Source: Armigeres subalbatus | Lineage: Eukaryota; Arthropoda; Insecta; Diptera; Culicidae | DNA length: 64,000 nucleotides | Direction: 5' to 3' | Assembly (NCBI RefSeq): GCF_024139115.2 | Contig: NC_085141.1 | Span: 41,723,065-41,787,064 of the forward strand | Shown here: positions 44,501-55,800 of the stretch, piece by piece | Layout: each line of letters begins with the position of its first letter | Position numbering within the stretch: the first letter of the stretch is position 1 | Notes under the pieces: generated by a model | The model's input: only the letters and a program-made list of their open reading frames with translations | The model's database searches: none | Told to the model about the DNA's origin: nothing | Position numbers and translations under genes: made by a program

Positions 44501-46880
44501 CACAAAACGAATTGCGTTATCACTAATTGCACAACTATTCGATCCCCTGGGACTGGTAGGACCAGTTGTCACAACAGCTAAAATCTACATGCAATCCCTA
44601 TGGAGTATGAAGGACGAGACCGGACAAACTTGGGGTTGGGATCAAGAACTGCCTGCGGTGCTGAAGGAACGGTGGAACGTCTACCATTCGCAACTCCCCG
44701 CATTGAACGAGCTGAAAATTGAAAGGCACATTTTATGCTCCAACCCAATCACGATCCAGTTACACTTTTTCTCTGATGCGTCCCAGCAAGCCTACGGAGC
44801 GTGTGCATATGTGCGATCAACGAATGCGGAGAACGTCGTCAAGATTGCCCTACTGACTACAAAATCCAAGGTAGCTCCTTTGAAGCAGCAGAGCATTCCA
44901 CGGTTGGAATTATGTGGGGCACAAATCGCTGCTCAACTGTATGAAAAAGTCAAATCATCACTTCAAATTGCCGCTAAAACCTTTTTCTGGGTCGATTCTA
45001 CTACTGTTTTAAGCTGGCTCCACCTATCACCTTCCACTTGGACCACTTTTGTGGCCAATCGAGTATCCAAAATACAGCTGGCTACGCAGAACTGTACCTG
45101 GAACCATATAGCTGGCCATGAAAACCCCGCTGATTATATTTCGAGAGGAATGAACGCCGAATCGATCCTGGACTGTGCGCTGTGGTGGAACGGACCACCC
45201 TGGCTACAAAAGGATGAACAAGAATGGCCTACTCAATTATCAAACTCACCAGAAAACAGCGAAGCATCTCGGGAAGCACGCAAAATTACGGTAGCAACGA
45301 TAACTGCTGTTCCAGATCCATCGTTTGTAGACCTGTTCTCATCAAAATTCTCCAGCTACAATCGACTGCTGAGAGTTACCGCATACTGTCGCAGATTTGC
45401 CAAGAACTGTTTGATCAGCAAGGAGAAACGAACGATCGAAGCCCAACTCAACGTCGATGAGATGAAGGAAGCAGAAGCAACTCTAATCAGACTAGTCCAG
45501 CAGCAATGCTTCGGTGAAGAATGGAAATCTCTCCAGCACTCAAAACCGGTCGGAAACAAGTCCAGGCTCAAATGGTTCTATCCTATTCTGGGGGCTGACC
45601 AGCTGATTCGGATTGGAGGACGTCTAAATCAGGCTAATCAACCGCACGATGCTAAACATCAAATAATCCTGCCGTCATCTCATACCTTATCAGCCTTACT
45701 TGTCCGAAGCTACCACGAGCGACATCTGCATGCTGCGCCCCAACTTTTGCTCGCGACACTACGGCATCGCTATTGGATCATAGGGGCCAGAAGTTTGGCC
45801 CGACGAATTACTCACAAATGCATCGTTTGTGTTCGAGCTCGCCCCAAACTAATCGAACAGTTCATGGCCGAACTCCCTGCCTCAAGGGTCACCGTTTCTA
45901 GACCGTTCTCATCAACAGGTGTGGACTATTGGGGACCAATTTATTTGCAACCAATCCATCGACGCGCCGCTGCTAGGAAGGCCTACGTTGCTGTGTTTGT
46001 GTGTTTTTGCACGAAAGCTGTACATTTAGAGCTGGTAGTGGACCTCAGCTCTGCAAAATTCATACAGGCACTCCGGAGATTTGTTGCACGAAGGGGATTG
46101 TGTTCCGATTTGTACAGCGACAACGGGACGAATTTTGTGGGAGCGGCAAGGGAACTTCGAACCTTGGTGAGAAGCAAGCAACACCGACTATCTATCGCCC
46201 AGGAATGCATAGAACTTGGCATCAAATGGCACTTCAATCCACCAAAAGCTTCCCACTTTGGTGGACTGTGGGAAGCTGCCATCAAATCAGCTCAAAAACA
46301 TTTTATCCGTGTCTTGGGATCTCGCACGTTACCCTACGATGAAATGGAAACATTATTAACACAAATAGAATCTTGCCTCAATTCACGTCCGTTGGTTCCA
46401 CTTAGCGATGATCCATCAGACTTCGATCCTTTAACTCCCGGACACCTACTGATTGGATCCGCGTTGAAAGCAGTACCCGATTCCGAATTTTCTGAAGTTC
46501 CATTCAATCGCCTTCGACAATATGAAGCAACACAAAAAATCCTCCAATGCATTTGGAACCGGTGGCAAGCAGAATATTTGTCAACTCTCCAAGCAAGGAC
46601 GAAATGGTGCAATCCACCGGTGCAACTCGACAAAAACCAACTAGTAGTCATTAAAGATGATAAACTTCCTCCTATGCGATGGCCAACAGCGAGAATCCTG
46701 GAGCTCCACCCTGGGGCGGATGGTGTCACAAGAGTAGTCACCGTGCAAACACCTCAAGGAAAATATACTCGACCGGTATCGAAGCTTTGTTTACTTCCCA
46801 TTGCACCATCGATGAACGAAGCCACTGCAACTCCATCCGAAAGCGGTTCAGCCGAAGCGAAAGCTGATGAAAACTATTAA
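41580..46880 (+). CDS. BEL/Pao gag-pol polyprotein, intact
   Basis: A 1766-residue polyprotein that should supply all proteins for reverse transcription and integration. I chose ATG 41580 (MSSERR) because the typical gag start follows; the frame is open from an earlier ATG at 41406. Gag (about 1-350) has the DUF1759-like region. Zinc knuckles are C362-x2-C365-x4-H370-x4-C375 and a second Cys/His cluster at 381-393. Protease active site is D472-S-G. Reverse transcriptase has D804 and the YVDD box at 880-883. RNase H candidates are D1066, E1110 and D1139. Integrase zinc finger has histidines at 1379-1384 with C1414 and C1417, and the integrase core triad is D1449, D1514 and E1565 (50 residues between the last two). 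The C-terminal DUF5641-like domain follows to about 1755. Every catalytic residue I looked for is present. Codon structure is unbroken across 5.3 kb. Confidence 0.96.
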   Translation: MSSERRIKTLKLRIRSIQTSFSLIKDFMEKYNADTDVHQIPVRLENLSVLWMDYSKTQSDLEALDETGVEALFKQRAEFESAYYKVKGFLLAENKSNVIPCASPGSHSAAQVPQSTSHVRLPDVKLPVFCGNMENWLNFHDLYLSLVHSSADLSSIQKFYYLRSSVAGDALKLIQTIPISANNYMVAWKLLEDHYQNPVRLKQNYVDALFEFPAMKRESAAELHSLVEKFESNVKVLQQLGEQTQSWDLLLVRMLSTRLDPTTRRDWEEHASSQNIVSFQELTTFIQRRVTVLQNIQVKTSDNTINTAKKQPNRPVACHGATNFNSRKCLLCSDHHPLYMCSTFSSMSVEEKEKEVRRHQLCRNCLRKGHVAKDCSSSSTCRKCRSRHHTQLCSRDGSNSSIKPKSSNPSSEHHSAPNSAELLSRSTVSATAVEPASYISSRKGSRSVLLATAVVILVDDNGIKHTARALLDSGSECCFITERLSQSLAARRKRISLPIAGIGSSSAQARQSISSIVRSRVSNYLANVEFLVLPRLTVDLPSASIDATSWKIPNHLQLADPAFYQANPVDIILGAEVFFDIFKPSGRIQLGESLPILVNSTLGWVIVGRTAHCHPIAPVISNVATFVNLHELMEKFWALEQDESASNYSIEETACEKHFRETVSRNAEGRYIVRIPLKQDILMNLSDNRSTAIRRFRMLERRLARNENLNIHYCEFMNEYHTLGHMEAVQNHDETPVPCFHLPHHAIIREDSTTTKVRVVFDASCKSATGPSLNDCQMVGPIVQEDLRSIIMRSRKHAIMLIADIKQMYRQVLVDKQDTPLQRIVWRSSNDAPLGTFELQTVTYGTASAPFLATRVLKQLAEDERDNFPDAAQILCKDFYVDDLFSGGSSVAEAARLREQLDLLLAKGGFQLRKWASNQEAVLEGVAPENRAISSSVDLHRNESIKTLGLYWEPAADVFRYRIQLPLPNDTLTLTKRIALSLIAQLFDPLGLVGPVVTTAKIYMQSLWSMKDETGQTWGWDQELPAVLKERWNVYHSQLPALNELKIERHILCSNPITIQLHFFSDASQQAYGACAYVRSTNAENVVKIALLTTKSKVAPLKQQSIPRLELCGAQIAAQLYEKVKSSLQIAAKTFFWVDSTTVLSWLHLSPSTWTTFVANRVSKIQLATQNCTWNHIAGHENPADYISRGMNAESILDCALWWNGPPWLQKDEQEWPTQLSNSPENSEASREARKITVATITAVPDPSFVDLFSSKFSSYNRLLRVTAYCRRFAKNCLISKEKRTIEAQLNVDEMKEAEATLIRLVQQQCFGEEWKSLQHSKPVGNKSRLKWFYPILGADQLIRIGGRLNQANQPHDAKHQIILPSSHTLSALLVRSYHERHLHAAPQLLLATLRHRYWIIGARSLARRITHKCIVCVRARPKLIEQFMAELPASRVTVSRPFSSTGVDYWGPIYLQPIHRRAAARKAYVAVFVCFCTKAVHLELVVDLSSAKFIQALRRFVARRGLCSDLYSDNGTNFVGAARELRTLVRSKQHRLSIAQECIELGIKWHFNPPKASHFGGLWEAAIKSAQKHFIRVLGSRTLPYDEMETLLTQIESCLNSRPLVPLSDDPSDFDPLTPGHLLIGSALKAVPDSEFSEVPFNRLRQYEATQKILQCIWNRWQAEYLSTLQARTKWCNPPVQLDKNQLVVIKDDKLPPMRWPTARILELHPGADGVTRVVTVQTPQGKYTRPVSKLCLLPIAPSMNEATATPSESGSAEAKADENY

Positions 46881-47258
46881 TTCAAGGCCCTGTTGAAACA
46901 GGGACCAGGTGAGTCCCTGTCCAATTCCTTTATATTGTTTGAAATCCGCTACCGGATCCTTTTTTTGTCCAGAAGTTGTCAGCAAAACTGGGTAGCAGTG
47001 CAGAGTGGAAAATCGAAGGCGCACACGAAACCGAAATGTCAGCAGCCGGGTGAGAACAACAAGCGAAAGTGAACGAAACGAAAGATAAACGTCAGAATGG
47101 CAACAAACGTCTACGAGGGATAACTCAATCGTTTCATCGATTCATGGATTCATCGATTCAAGCGGAACATTTGCAACGAGCCCAAAGTTGAAAGCAGTGG
47201 ATTAATAGAAACAACCCTCGGGTACTGGAAGCAAGCAATGTGCAGAAAATATCTTTCT
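46881..47258 (+). other. 3' non-coding part of the BEL/Pao element
   Basis: Between the gag-pol stop and the polypurine tract. No ORF. Its role is unknown. Confidence 0.5.
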
Positions 47259-47270
47259 GAGGGGCCAGGA
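47259..47270 (+). other. Polypurine tract candidate
   Basis: GAGGGGCCAGGA directly precedes the 3' LTR. It is purine-rich with a CC interruption and is expected to prime the second DNA strand. Confidence 0.6.
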
Positions 47271-47772
47271 TGTTCGTATACGACCAAAGGCATCAGCAGT
47301 GCTCCCTATTCGTCAGATCCAGCAAACTTCAAATTAGGTCAACTGCTCTCCGGAATCTACCATTTTGCCGTTGCCTCCTACACTTTCCGGGACGACCTGC
47401 ATTGTATAGACCAACTATAAAAGGCCTCGACGATCCAGTGAGACTCTTCTTATGTTCCCGTGTTTTGCTACTACCATTCGTCAGTGTTGATTATTAAAAA
47501 TAAGTTGAAATGTAGTTAGTAAAAGAAAATTAAAGATTTAAAGTAGTTAGTAAAATCATTAGTAAAATAAAAGTGTTTTTCAAAGAACTCAAATAAACTA
47601 TGTGCATGTGTGGAAAAGTGTTCTGAAAAGAAAATACTTACCTGAACCTGTAATGTGACGAACCTCGCCCGAGAAAGAAACTCACCTGTGCATGAAGAAT
47701 CTGCAAGAAGAAAATTAGTTACCTGGGCAGTATTGTGGAAACCTGATCCTGCTGCTCTCGCTGATACTATCA
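47271..47772 (+). repeat. 3' LTR of the BEL/Pao element
   Basis: 502 bp, same sequence as 40783-41284, followed by the AGGAT target duplication and the resumed 23-bp satellite. Confidence 0.95.
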
Positions 47773-47777
47773 AGGAT

Positions 47778-50700
47778 ATTAAAAGAAGGCTTTTGAGTGT
47801 TTAGAAAAGGAGTCTTTTAAGCTTCTTGAAAGGAGGCTTCTGAGCCTCTTGAAAGGAGGCTTCCGAGCCTCTTGAAAGGAGGCTTCCGAGCCTCTTGAAA
47901 GGAGGCTTCCGAACCTCTCAAAGGAGGCTTCCGAGCCTCTCGAAAGGAGGCTTCCGAGCCTCTCGAAAGGAGGCTTCCGAGCCTCTCGAAAGGAGGCTTC
48001 CGAGCCTCTCGGAAGGAGGCTTCCGAGCCTCTCGAAAGGAGGCTTCCGAGCCTCTTGAAAGGAGGCTTCCGAGCCTCTTGAAAGGAGGCTTCGAGGCCTC
48101 TTGAAAGGAGGCTTGAGGCCTCTTCAAAGAAGGCTTCCGAGCCACTTGGAAGGGGGGCTCCGGGCCTCTTGAAAGGAGGCTGCCGAGCCTCTTGAAAGAA
48201 GGCTGTGAGGCCTCTTGAAGGAGGCTCTGAGGCCTCTTGAAAGGAGGCTTCCAAGCCTCTTGAAGGAGGCTTCCAGGCCTCTTGAAGGAGGCTTGAGCCT
48301 CTTGAAAGGAGGCTTCCTGAGCCTCTTGAAAGGAGGCTCTGAGCCTCTTGAAAGGAGGCCTGAGCCTCTTGAAAGGAGGCTGGGGCCTCTTGAAAGGAGG
48401 CTTCCAGGCCTCTTGAAGGAGGCCTGAGCCTCTTGAAGGAGGCTTCTGAGCCTCTTGAAAGGAGGCTTCCAGGCCTCTTGAAAGGAGGCTTCTGAGCCTC
48501 TTGAAAGGAGGCTTCTGAGCCTCTTGAAAGGAGGCTTCTGAGCCTCTTGAAAGGAGGCTTCCGGGCCTCTTGAAGGAGGCTCTGAGGCCTCTTGAAGGAG
48601 GCTTCCTGAGCCTCTTGAAAGAAGACTTCTGAGCCTCTTGAAAGGAGGATTTTGAGCCTCTTGAAAGGAGGCTTCCAAGCCTCTTGAAAGGAGGCCTGAG
48701 CCTCTTGAAAGGAGGCTTGAGCCTCTTGAAAGGAGGCTTCTGAGGCCTCTTGAAAGGAGGCTTCCAGGCCTCTTGAAAGGAGGCTGGGGCCTCTTGAAGG
48801 AGGCTTGAGGCCTCTTGAAGGAGGCTTTGAGCCTCTTGAAAGGAGGCTTCTGAGCCTCTTGAAGGAGGCTTGAGCCTCTTGAAGGAGGCTTCTGAGCCTC
48901 TTGAAAGGAGGCTCTGAGCCTCTTGAAGGAGGCTTCCGGGCCTCTTGAAAGGAGGCTTCTGAGCCTCTTGAAAGGAGGCTGGAGCCTCTTGAAAGGAGGC
49001 TGGGCCTCTTGAAAGGAGGCTGGGCCTCTTGAAAGGAGGCTTCCAGGCCTCTTGAAAGGAGGCTTGAGCCTCTTGAAAGGAGGCCTTCCTGAGCCTCTTG
49101 AAGGAGGCTTCCGGGCCTCTTGAAAGGAGGCTTCCAGGCCTCTTGAAGGGAGGCTTGGGGCCTCTTGAAAGGAGGCTGGGCCTCTTGAAGGAGGCTGGGG
49201 CCTCTTGAAAGGGAGGCTTCTGAGCCTCTTGAAAGGAGGCTTGAGCCTCTTGAAAGGAGGCTTCTGAGCCTCTTGAAAGGAGGCTTCTGAGGCCTCTTGA
49301 AGGAGGCTTCCGAGCCTCTTGAAAGGAGGCTGAGCCTCTTGAAAGGAGGCTTCCAGGCCTCTTGAAGGAGGCTTGAGGCCTCTTGAAAGGAGGCTTCCAG
49401 GCCTCTCTTGAAGGAGGCTTCCGGGCCTCTCAAAGGAGGCTTCCAGGGCCTTTCGAAAGGAGGCTTCTGAGCCTCTCGAAAGGAGGCTTGAGCCTCTCGA
49501 AAGGAGGCTTCCAGGCCTCCCGGAAGGAGGGAGGCCTGAGCCTCTTGAAGGAGGCTTCTGAGCCTCTTGAAAGGAGGCTCTGAGCCTCTTGAAGGGGAGC
49601 TTCCAGGCCTCTTGAAAGGAGGCTTCCAGGCCTCTTGGAAAGGAGGCTGAGGCCTCTTGAAGGAGGCTGCCAGGCCTCTTGAAAGGAGGCTGAGGCCTCT
49701 TGAAAGGAGGCTTGAGCCTCTTGAAGGAGGCTTCCGAGGCCTCTTGAAAGGAGGCTGAGCCTCTTGAAGGAGGCTTCCAGGCCTCTTGAAAGGAGGCTTC
49801 TGAGCCTCTTGAAAGGAGGCTTGAGGCCTCTTGAAGGAGGCTTGAGCCTCTTGAAAGGGAGGCTTCTGAGCCTCTTGAAAGGAGGCTTCTGAGCCTCTTG
49901 AAAGGAGGCTTGAGCCTCTTGAAGGAGGCTCGAGGCCTCTTGAAAGGGAGGCTTGAGCCTCTTGAAAGGAGGCTTCTGAGCCTCTTGAAAGGAGGCTTCC
50001 GGGGCCTCTTGAAGGAGGCTCTGAGCCTCTTGAAAGGAGGCTTGAGCCTCTTGAAAGGAGGCTTCCGGGCCTCTTGAAGGAGGCTTCCAGGCCTCTTGAA
50101 AGGAGGCCTGAGCCTCTTGAAAGGAGGCTCTGAGGCCTCTTGAAAGGAGGCTTCTGAGGCCTCTTGAAAGGAGGCTTCCAGGCCTCTTGAAAGGAGGCTT
50201 CTGGGCCTCTTGAAAGGAGGCTTCCAGGCCTCTTGAAGGAGGGCTGAGCCTCTTGAAAGGAGGCTCTGAGCCTCTTGAAAGGAGGCTTCCTGAGGCCTCT
50301 TGAAAGGAGGCTTCCTGAGCCTCTTGAAGGAGGCTTCCAGGCCTCTTGAAAGGAGGCTTGGAGCCTCTTGAAAGGAGGCTTCCAGGCCTCTTGAAAGGAG
50401 GTTTCTGAGCCTCTTGAAAGGAGGCTTGAGGCCTCTTGAAAGGAGGCTTCCGGAGCCTCTTGAAGGAGGCTTCTGAGCCTCTTGAAAGGAGGCTCTGAGC
50501 CTCTTGAAAGGAGGCTCTGAGCCCTCTTGAAAGGAGGCTTCTGAGCCTCTTGAAGGGAGGCTTGAGGCCTCTTGAAGGAGGCTTCCAGGCCTCTTGAAAG
50601 GAGGCTGGGCCTCTTGAAAGGAGGGCTGAGCCTCTTGAAAGGAGGCTGAGCCTCTTGAAAGGAGGCTTCCGGGCCTCTTGAAAGGAGGCTCTGAGCCTCT

Positions 50701-51600
50701 TGAAAGGAGGCTTGAGCCTCTTGAAAGGAGGCTTCTGAGCCTCTTGAAAGGAGGCTTGAGGCCTCTTGAAGGAGGCTGGGGCCTCTTGAAGGAGGCCTGA
50801 GGCCTCTTGAAGGAGGCTGAGCCTCTTGAAAGGAGGCTCTGAGGCCTCTTGAAAGGAGGCTCTGAGCCTCTTGAAAGGAGGCCTGAGGCCTCTTGAAAGG
50901 AGGCTTCTGAGCCTCTTGAAAGGAGGCTTCCAGGCCTCTTGAAAGGAGGCTTCCAGGCCTCTTGAAGGAGGCTTCCAGGCCTCTTGAAAGGAGGCTTGAG
51001 GCCTCTTGAAAGGAGGCTTCTGAGCCTCTTGAAGGAGGCTTCTGAGCCTCTTGAAGGAGGCTGGGCCTCTTGAAAGGAGGCTTCCGGGCCTCTTGAAAGG
51101 GAGGCTTCTGAGCCTCTTGAAAGGAGGCTTCTGAGGCCTCTTGAAAGGAGGCTGAGGCCTCTTGAAAGGAGGCTTCTGAGGCCTCTTGAAAGGAGGCTTC
51201 TGAGGCCTCTTGAAAGGAGGCTTCTGAGCCTCTTGAAAGGAGGCTCTGAGCCTCTTGAAAGGAGGCTTCTGAGCCTCTTGAAAGGAGGCTTGCAGGCCTC
51301 TTGAAAGGAGGCTTCGAGGCCTCTTGAAAGGAGGCTTCTGAGCCTCTTGAAAGGAGGCTTCTGAGCCTCTTGAAAGGAGGCTTCTGAGCCTCTTGAAAGG
51401 AGGCTTCCTGAGCTCTTGAAAGGAGGCTGGAGCCTCTTGAAAGGAGGCTTCCGAGCCTCTTGAAAGGAGGCTTCCGAGCCTCTTGAAAGGAGGCTTCCGA
51501 GCCTCTTGAAAGGAGGCTTCCGAGCCTCTTGAAAGGAGGCTTCCGAGCCTCTTGAAAGGAGGCTTCCGAGCCTCTTGAAAGGAGGCTTCTGAGCCTCCTA
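47778..51600. repeat. 23-bp satellite, main block 1 (~3.8 kb)
   Basis: Unit AGGCTTCCGAGCCTCTTGAA-AGG (23 bp). Each unit holds a small hairpin, AGGCT-TCCG-AGCCT. Units at 47835-48100 and 51430-51590 are nearly perfect. Between them almost every unit differs by 1-3 base indels (AAA to AA, CC gained or lost, TTCCGA shortened). Because 23 is not a multiple of 3 and no frame has a stop, it yields a false 1272-residue minus-strand ORF. Confidence 0.95.
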
Positions 51601-52160
51601 GAAAAATAGATTATATATTTCATCTTACCGGACATTTCCGAAACGAAACTAAGAAAAATGAAGACTTTCTCTTATTACTGACTGAATACTTCCACTCACT
51701 AATATTACACGCGAAGTATGATACACAATACAGTTTTACAGCACAGAAGTAAAGATTGTAATCCAGCAGGATTTCCAAATGTGGAGTTCATTCTGTTAAT
51801 AGGCAAGTGAGGGTCTCCAGGAAAACCTTTCGCTTTTGATTGCTCACCAGATGTGACTGACAACCAAATGCCCCGCTTGCTTTGATAATCATTTATTTAA
51901 CTATCAGTAATGGCTCGTATCAAGCATACTTAGACTGTTTCAAACCATTTTTTTTTATTTGCTTAAGAGTGTTATTACACTATCACACACATCCAGGAAC
52001 GGCTTGGCTGATAAAGTGGGAACTATCATTCCAAGGCAGGCAAAATATCAGCGATTTGAACCTTCTTATGTGTTGTTCGGCGTTTTAAAACAGTTTTGGC
52101 GATCAGTGGCAATTTTTCAGATAGGCTAGCTGACTAGATGTACCAGTTGTGGCTATAGCA
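51601..52160. other. Unassigned AT-rich sequence
   Basis: No gene or repeat is recognised. Confidence 0.3.
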
Positions 52161-52580
52161 CCAGTTGTCGCACTAGTGCTTTATATGCCAAATGGCCAAT
52201 CAAATCACCGCAAACCAAGTTCATATCGGTAAAGCATAAAACCTTTGATCTCCTCCAAAACAGGCAAAGCATAATTGTAAAAATTGTTTTTTCTTAATTT
52301 TTGACGTCCTTTGCACCAGTTGTCGCACTAGTGGTCCCTATTTGGCCAGTCCCATAAGAAAACAATGGGATTTGCCAAATAAGGAACCAAAATTAAGAAT
52401 AGTGCACAACTGGTGCATGCGTTTCTATTATGGATTAATCAATTTTGATGATTATAACAAATTTTATTGTGGTTTTCATAGCTGTTCTAAGCTGTTCATA
52501 GCTGTTCCACCCACATGCCTTTTACTTATTTTTAAAAAAAATAGTTGTTCTTATGTATGGCGACAATTGGTACACCCACC
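52160..52580. repeat. CACCAGTTGTCGCACTAGTG repeat region (MITE-like)
   Basis: CACCAGTTGTCGCACTAGTG occurs near 52159 and 52314. Inverted forms GTGCACAACTGGTGCA (52401) and GCGACAATTGGTACACC (52560) follow. The arrangement suggests one or two small inverted-repeat elements whose exact ends I cannot set. Confidence 0.4.
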
Positions 52581-53400
52581 CTATTCCTACAACTTTACGC
52601 TGCTTCTATTTTTTCACGTTTCTAATTGACCGTAGATTCGTAGTAGTAAAAGATTGCTAATAGTGCTATACTGTCCATGTTCGCATATCAGGCCCAACTT
52701 AGCTTGATTTCTTATTCATATGTAATAATTACGCGATTGTGGGCAATATAAATCTTGTGATCAACATGTTTTATTCAAGGCGGTACTTCATGTGTCAGAT
52801 ATCCTTGTTTTACATCAAAGTAGCAAAATTTTCATACTTGAGAACCTAGTTGAGAACAAGCAAACCAAAACAGCAAGTCGAGAACGTCGACAATGAAGTA
52901 AACTACTCAACGCTATTACCCGAAACTGAAAAACAAACAAGATAGATATTGCTTCGCATAATGCCGTTTGGCATGAAGATCATTTGACATAATTAAATGA
53001 ATGGTAGCTTTTTTGTCTTCTCAATTCGCATTCGTTCGTATTTATTTATGGAAATTTTTTGATTCTTTAGGTAATCGATCAAAATGGACCAGAAGCTATT
53101 TTTTTCAGAAATTTAGTAAATAATAAAGATTAATAATGGCAATAAATAAAGTTCAATGATAATGGCTATTTTGGGAATTAGGCAAAAGTGTTTTAAGTTT
53201 TACTTACTGCGACAAAGTTACTTTTTATCTACGCAATTGACGTAAAATTGGTTCACAGTAAAGCAAGTATGGCAAGCCTTACTGTACACAAATAAATAAA
53301 AGAAACAACATTGTCATTTCCCACCAAGCCCAATGGTCAACAATGATGAATGATTTTTTTATTATTTTCCCATTATCAGCCCACACCCGTTGCAATTACT
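52581..53400. other. Unassigned AT-rich sequence
   Basis: Nothing recognised. Confidence 0.3.
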
Positions 53401-55480
53401 TTGAAATACCACCCAAACTGACCTGTTGACCAGTATTGTTTCCTTTGGTTTCTTTCAATCTGAACCGTCGGGGAGGAAGCCCCCGTCGAAGCAATTAAAC
53501 AAACGACCCGTAATAAAGGCTTTGTTTTTCTCGGTTCGGCTCTCGCCCAGCTGCAGCTGCCTCCTCGCAATAACAATTACAACAATAATCAATAAGGGTC
53601 ACCGCGGGTGCGCACTCACTACCGCCGTCGGATTTCTGTTCCTCAATTCGACGTCTGGGAGTTGAACTCCGTGTGAAATCTGGCAACCTCCCAGCCAGGT
53701 TCCGATCCGGTGGCACAGCAACGACGGCGTGAAGGGTACAGCGGGGAAACAGGGAGGGGAAGAGAAAGCCGACACTTTAATCACAACCCAGGGCCCTGTG
53801 GAGTGCGTGCGTCGTCGCGTCACGGTCATTGCCTTGGGTGGTCAAAAGTCACCACCGAGGTTTTCGCGATGCGGACGACGACGCAGCGCTGATATCTGCC
53901 TGGTGGTCACGTTTGCCGAGGGCGCACCCCAAGTGCGATCCGGGAGATTTTGCAAAGGTTCCCTCCCGAAGCAAACGGACGATGATGCGCGACAGGTTCA
54001 CCTGCCCGATGAGAGAAACTCCCCGAAGCTTAATGTCTTTATCTGTCGTAAAAGCTTGCGTGATGATAAGCATTTTACGATTCACGGAATCAGCCTGGGT
54101 GGAATTCTAAATCTTGTAGATGACAGCGCGCGATAAGAACGAAACTAACGAATTCTTAGGATTGGATTCCCTACAAAGGTGACAGATGATTTAAGGCAAG
54201 AAAAATAGCTAAACATTTTTTCTCCATTATGTATTGGTACTGATATTGCATCCTCCATCTGAGAAATAACCAGCTTGAAGAGTGGAGTACACATAGAGCA
54301 TAGAGTACATGAAGATTATTAGATGAGAGATTTCTCAGTTCAATAATTTGTCAATCAGGCAAATTCTAGGAAATTCGGAAAGTGCAGAAAAGCATTCAAC
54401 ACTCAAAATCTCCAGGATTGTCATTGTGCAATTTACTGGTAAGCTACATAAGCTAGAATTTCGTATACTGCCTGAATATTCTATCGCCCCACTGTCATTC
54501 TTCCGTCAGTACTAGCTTAATAACAGTTTTCACCAAAATTATAAACTGTAAACAAAAATTTCTCACAACACATTAATAACTACTCGCATTACTCAAAATC
54601 ATTGCTTCACACTGCAAGGTGTGATTGAGCACGAAGTAAAACACGCTACCAATGCCACAAGTAATACGTCGAAGGGCCGCTGCTGGACGTCTTTTCTGCT
54701 TTTCAGTCTGCCCTGGCTCATGTTCCGTACCGATATCGAGCCATCCTCAGCCACACAACTCATGCTGCCGGTAAGGACGCACAGATCGCCCAATCATTAC
54801 TAATTCCGCACGCGTCGGCCATAAGAAATAAATGTTTCACTTTTTCCGCCAGCTTTTCTGGTGGCTTCAAATACTTGCGAGTGGTTTGTGGATGAATTAT
54901 TCAGAGCGGCTGCTTTTGCGTCGCCGCTGCGACGCGACGTCGTCCGTCATCAGCTTTTTTTCCGATTTGTTGATCGGAGGGAAAATATGGAAATGATCCT
55001 GGAGGATGTTGCGTGATCGTAGCACTGCTGGGGAAATTGTTGTGGTTTTCCTATTTGTGGGCAACAGACAGTCTCCACGCACGCTAAACTTCAGCAATTG
55101 TTTTACAATGAAACAATTAAATTTAAACAGTAATAGCTAATAGTTAGCTAATAGAACGAGTAATTATTATTGCGATAGGTGTTTTACTGTCTGTAATTGA
55201 ACCATTAAATATTGCTAAATATGTCTGTTCATCTATGAAATGTGGGCAAACTGTTTGCCATTGCCACTGTAATGTATTCAAAACATAAACTTTTATATTT
55301 GGCATGCATGGAAACTTATAACGCATGTTTTAAGATGGACTCCGAGATCCATGAAAAATTTTTAAAACCGTAACAATATCATGGGACTTTATCTTTTTCG
55401 TCTGTTAAACACATTCCGCACTGCGAAACTACAACAAGAAAAAAAAAACAGACCTGCACGTTAATATTCTGAGACTTCGT
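53401..55480. other. Probably single-copy DNA, no gene identified
   Basis: GC-richer to about 54140, then AT-rich. Overlapping ORFs on both strands (for example 53729-54136 plus, 53599-53829 minus) have no recognisable motif. No tandem or inverted repeats are noted. Confidence 0.3.
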
Positions 55481-55489
55481 GCTACTGTT

Positions 55490-55800
55490 CCACCATATAA
55501 TAAACTGTGGAGATCCTAAGCTCCGAATAATTCAATTATTGTCCTGGAATTTGAATCAAATGGTTCACCGATTCAACAACGACTTCCATGATGCCCCCAG
55601 CCTTGATATCAACCTCCAATATATGCCCTCCGAGTGTTTGTTTTTCATTTGCAGCTCACATTCAGGCACATAAGTTGTTGTAAGATGTCCAAATTATCCT
55701 GAAATTTGGATCAAATGGTCTATCGAATCAACCACATTTTCTATGATGTTCCAAGCCTCGGTATCTAACCAATTTTGTCCTCCGAGTATATGGCTTGCCT
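55490..55800 (-). repeat. ~150-bp coding-like repeat, copies R1 and R2 (minus strand)
   Basis: Two tandem copies about 154 bp apart, with AATTTGAATCAAATGGTTCA at 55550 and AATTTGGATCAAATGGTCTA at 55704. Read on the minus strand they encode similar peptides, EVVVESVNHLIQIPG and NVVDSIDHLIQISG. The same peptide type is encoded on the plus strand at 56290-56950 (copies R3 to R5). Third-base-type changes with peptide retention suggest former coding sequence of unknown function. Confidence 0.55.

Larger units (their letters stand above)
40783..47772 (+). mobile_element. Complete BEL/Pao LTR retrotransposon, 6990 bp
   Basis: Two 502-bp LTRs that begin TGTTCG and end ATCA enclose a leader, one long gag-pol gene (41580-46880) and a 390-bp 3' non-coding part. 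A 5-bp target duplication AGGAT lies at 40778-40782 and 47773-47777. The LTRs look identical base for base by eye and the gene has no stop or frameshift, so insertion was recent and the copy may be mobile. It has landed inside the 23-bp satellite. There is no envelope-like gene after pol. Confidence 0.96.

Noticed and set aside
47817..51635. 1272-residue minus-strand ORF of SRGSEASFQEARKPPF repeats
   Set aside because: The 23-bp satellite has no stop in any frame, so long ORFs arise automatically; no start context or independent coding signal.
53599..54136. 135-residue plus-strand ORF and antisense ORFs
   Set aside because: Overlapping open frames on both strands without motifs; treated as chance.
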